6,187 nt of DNA from Deltaproteobacteria bacterium. Its GTDB lineage: Bacteria; Desulfobacterota; Syntrophobacteria; BM002. The stretch lies in the NCBI GenBank assembly GCA_017861095.1, contig JAGFXI010000120.1:1-6187 (forward strand), read 5' to 3'. The position numbers were made by a program, and so were the translations under genes. The notes beneath the pieces are model-generated. The model made no database searches. It worked only from the letters and a program-made list of their open reading frames with translations, and was not told where the DNA came from. Shown here in pieces: positions 6,176-6,187 of this stretch; position 1 is the stretch's first letter; each line of letters starts with the position of its first letter.

Positions 6176-6187
6176 GCCCTTCGAGAA

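Overview
The window is GC-rich bacterial chromosomal DNA with four protein genes and one long non-coding gap. The gene set is a cobalamin-binding radical SAM protein, a GAF-domain enzyme I of the nitrogen-type phosphotransferase system (EI-Ntr, PtsP), a MagIII-like DNA glycosylase and an AarF/UbiB-family kinase. It suggests a free-living Gram-negative-type bacterium, for example a deltaproteobacterium, Nitrospirota or NC10-like lineage. That placement is an impression from composition and gene style; no marker gene settles it. No phage, plasmid, transposase, CRISPR, tRNA or rRNA signal was seen.

Layout. Positions 1-891 (minus strand) hold the first 297 residues of the radical SAM protein, whose 3' end lies outside the window. 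Positions 892-1418 are a 527-base divergent intergenic region. It carries two copies of a short palindromic repeat, several inverted repeats and a plausible promoter for the next gene. Positions 1419-3707 (plus) encode PtsP, with all its catalytic residues. Eight bases later, 3716-4399 (plus) encodes a MagIII/endonuclease-III-related glycosylase, probably co-transcribed with ptsP. A 90-base convergent gap (4400-4489) holds a third copy of the repeat. Positions 4490-6175 (minus) encode the UbiB-family protein, whose start lies 12 bases from the window edge.

How they fit together. The genes do not form an obvious pathway. PtsP would start the PTS-Ntr phosphorelay, but its partners NPr (PtsO) and EIIA-Ntr (PtsN) are not here. 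The glycosylase is a base-excision repair enzyme, UbiB acts in isoprenoid quinone metabolism, and the radical SAM protein has no assignable substrate. I see no convincing undescribed system. The most checkable oddities are a missing fourth iron-sulfur cysteine in the glycosylase, restored at canonical spacing by a one-base frame change, and the dispersed palindromic repeat family present in both intergenic gaps.
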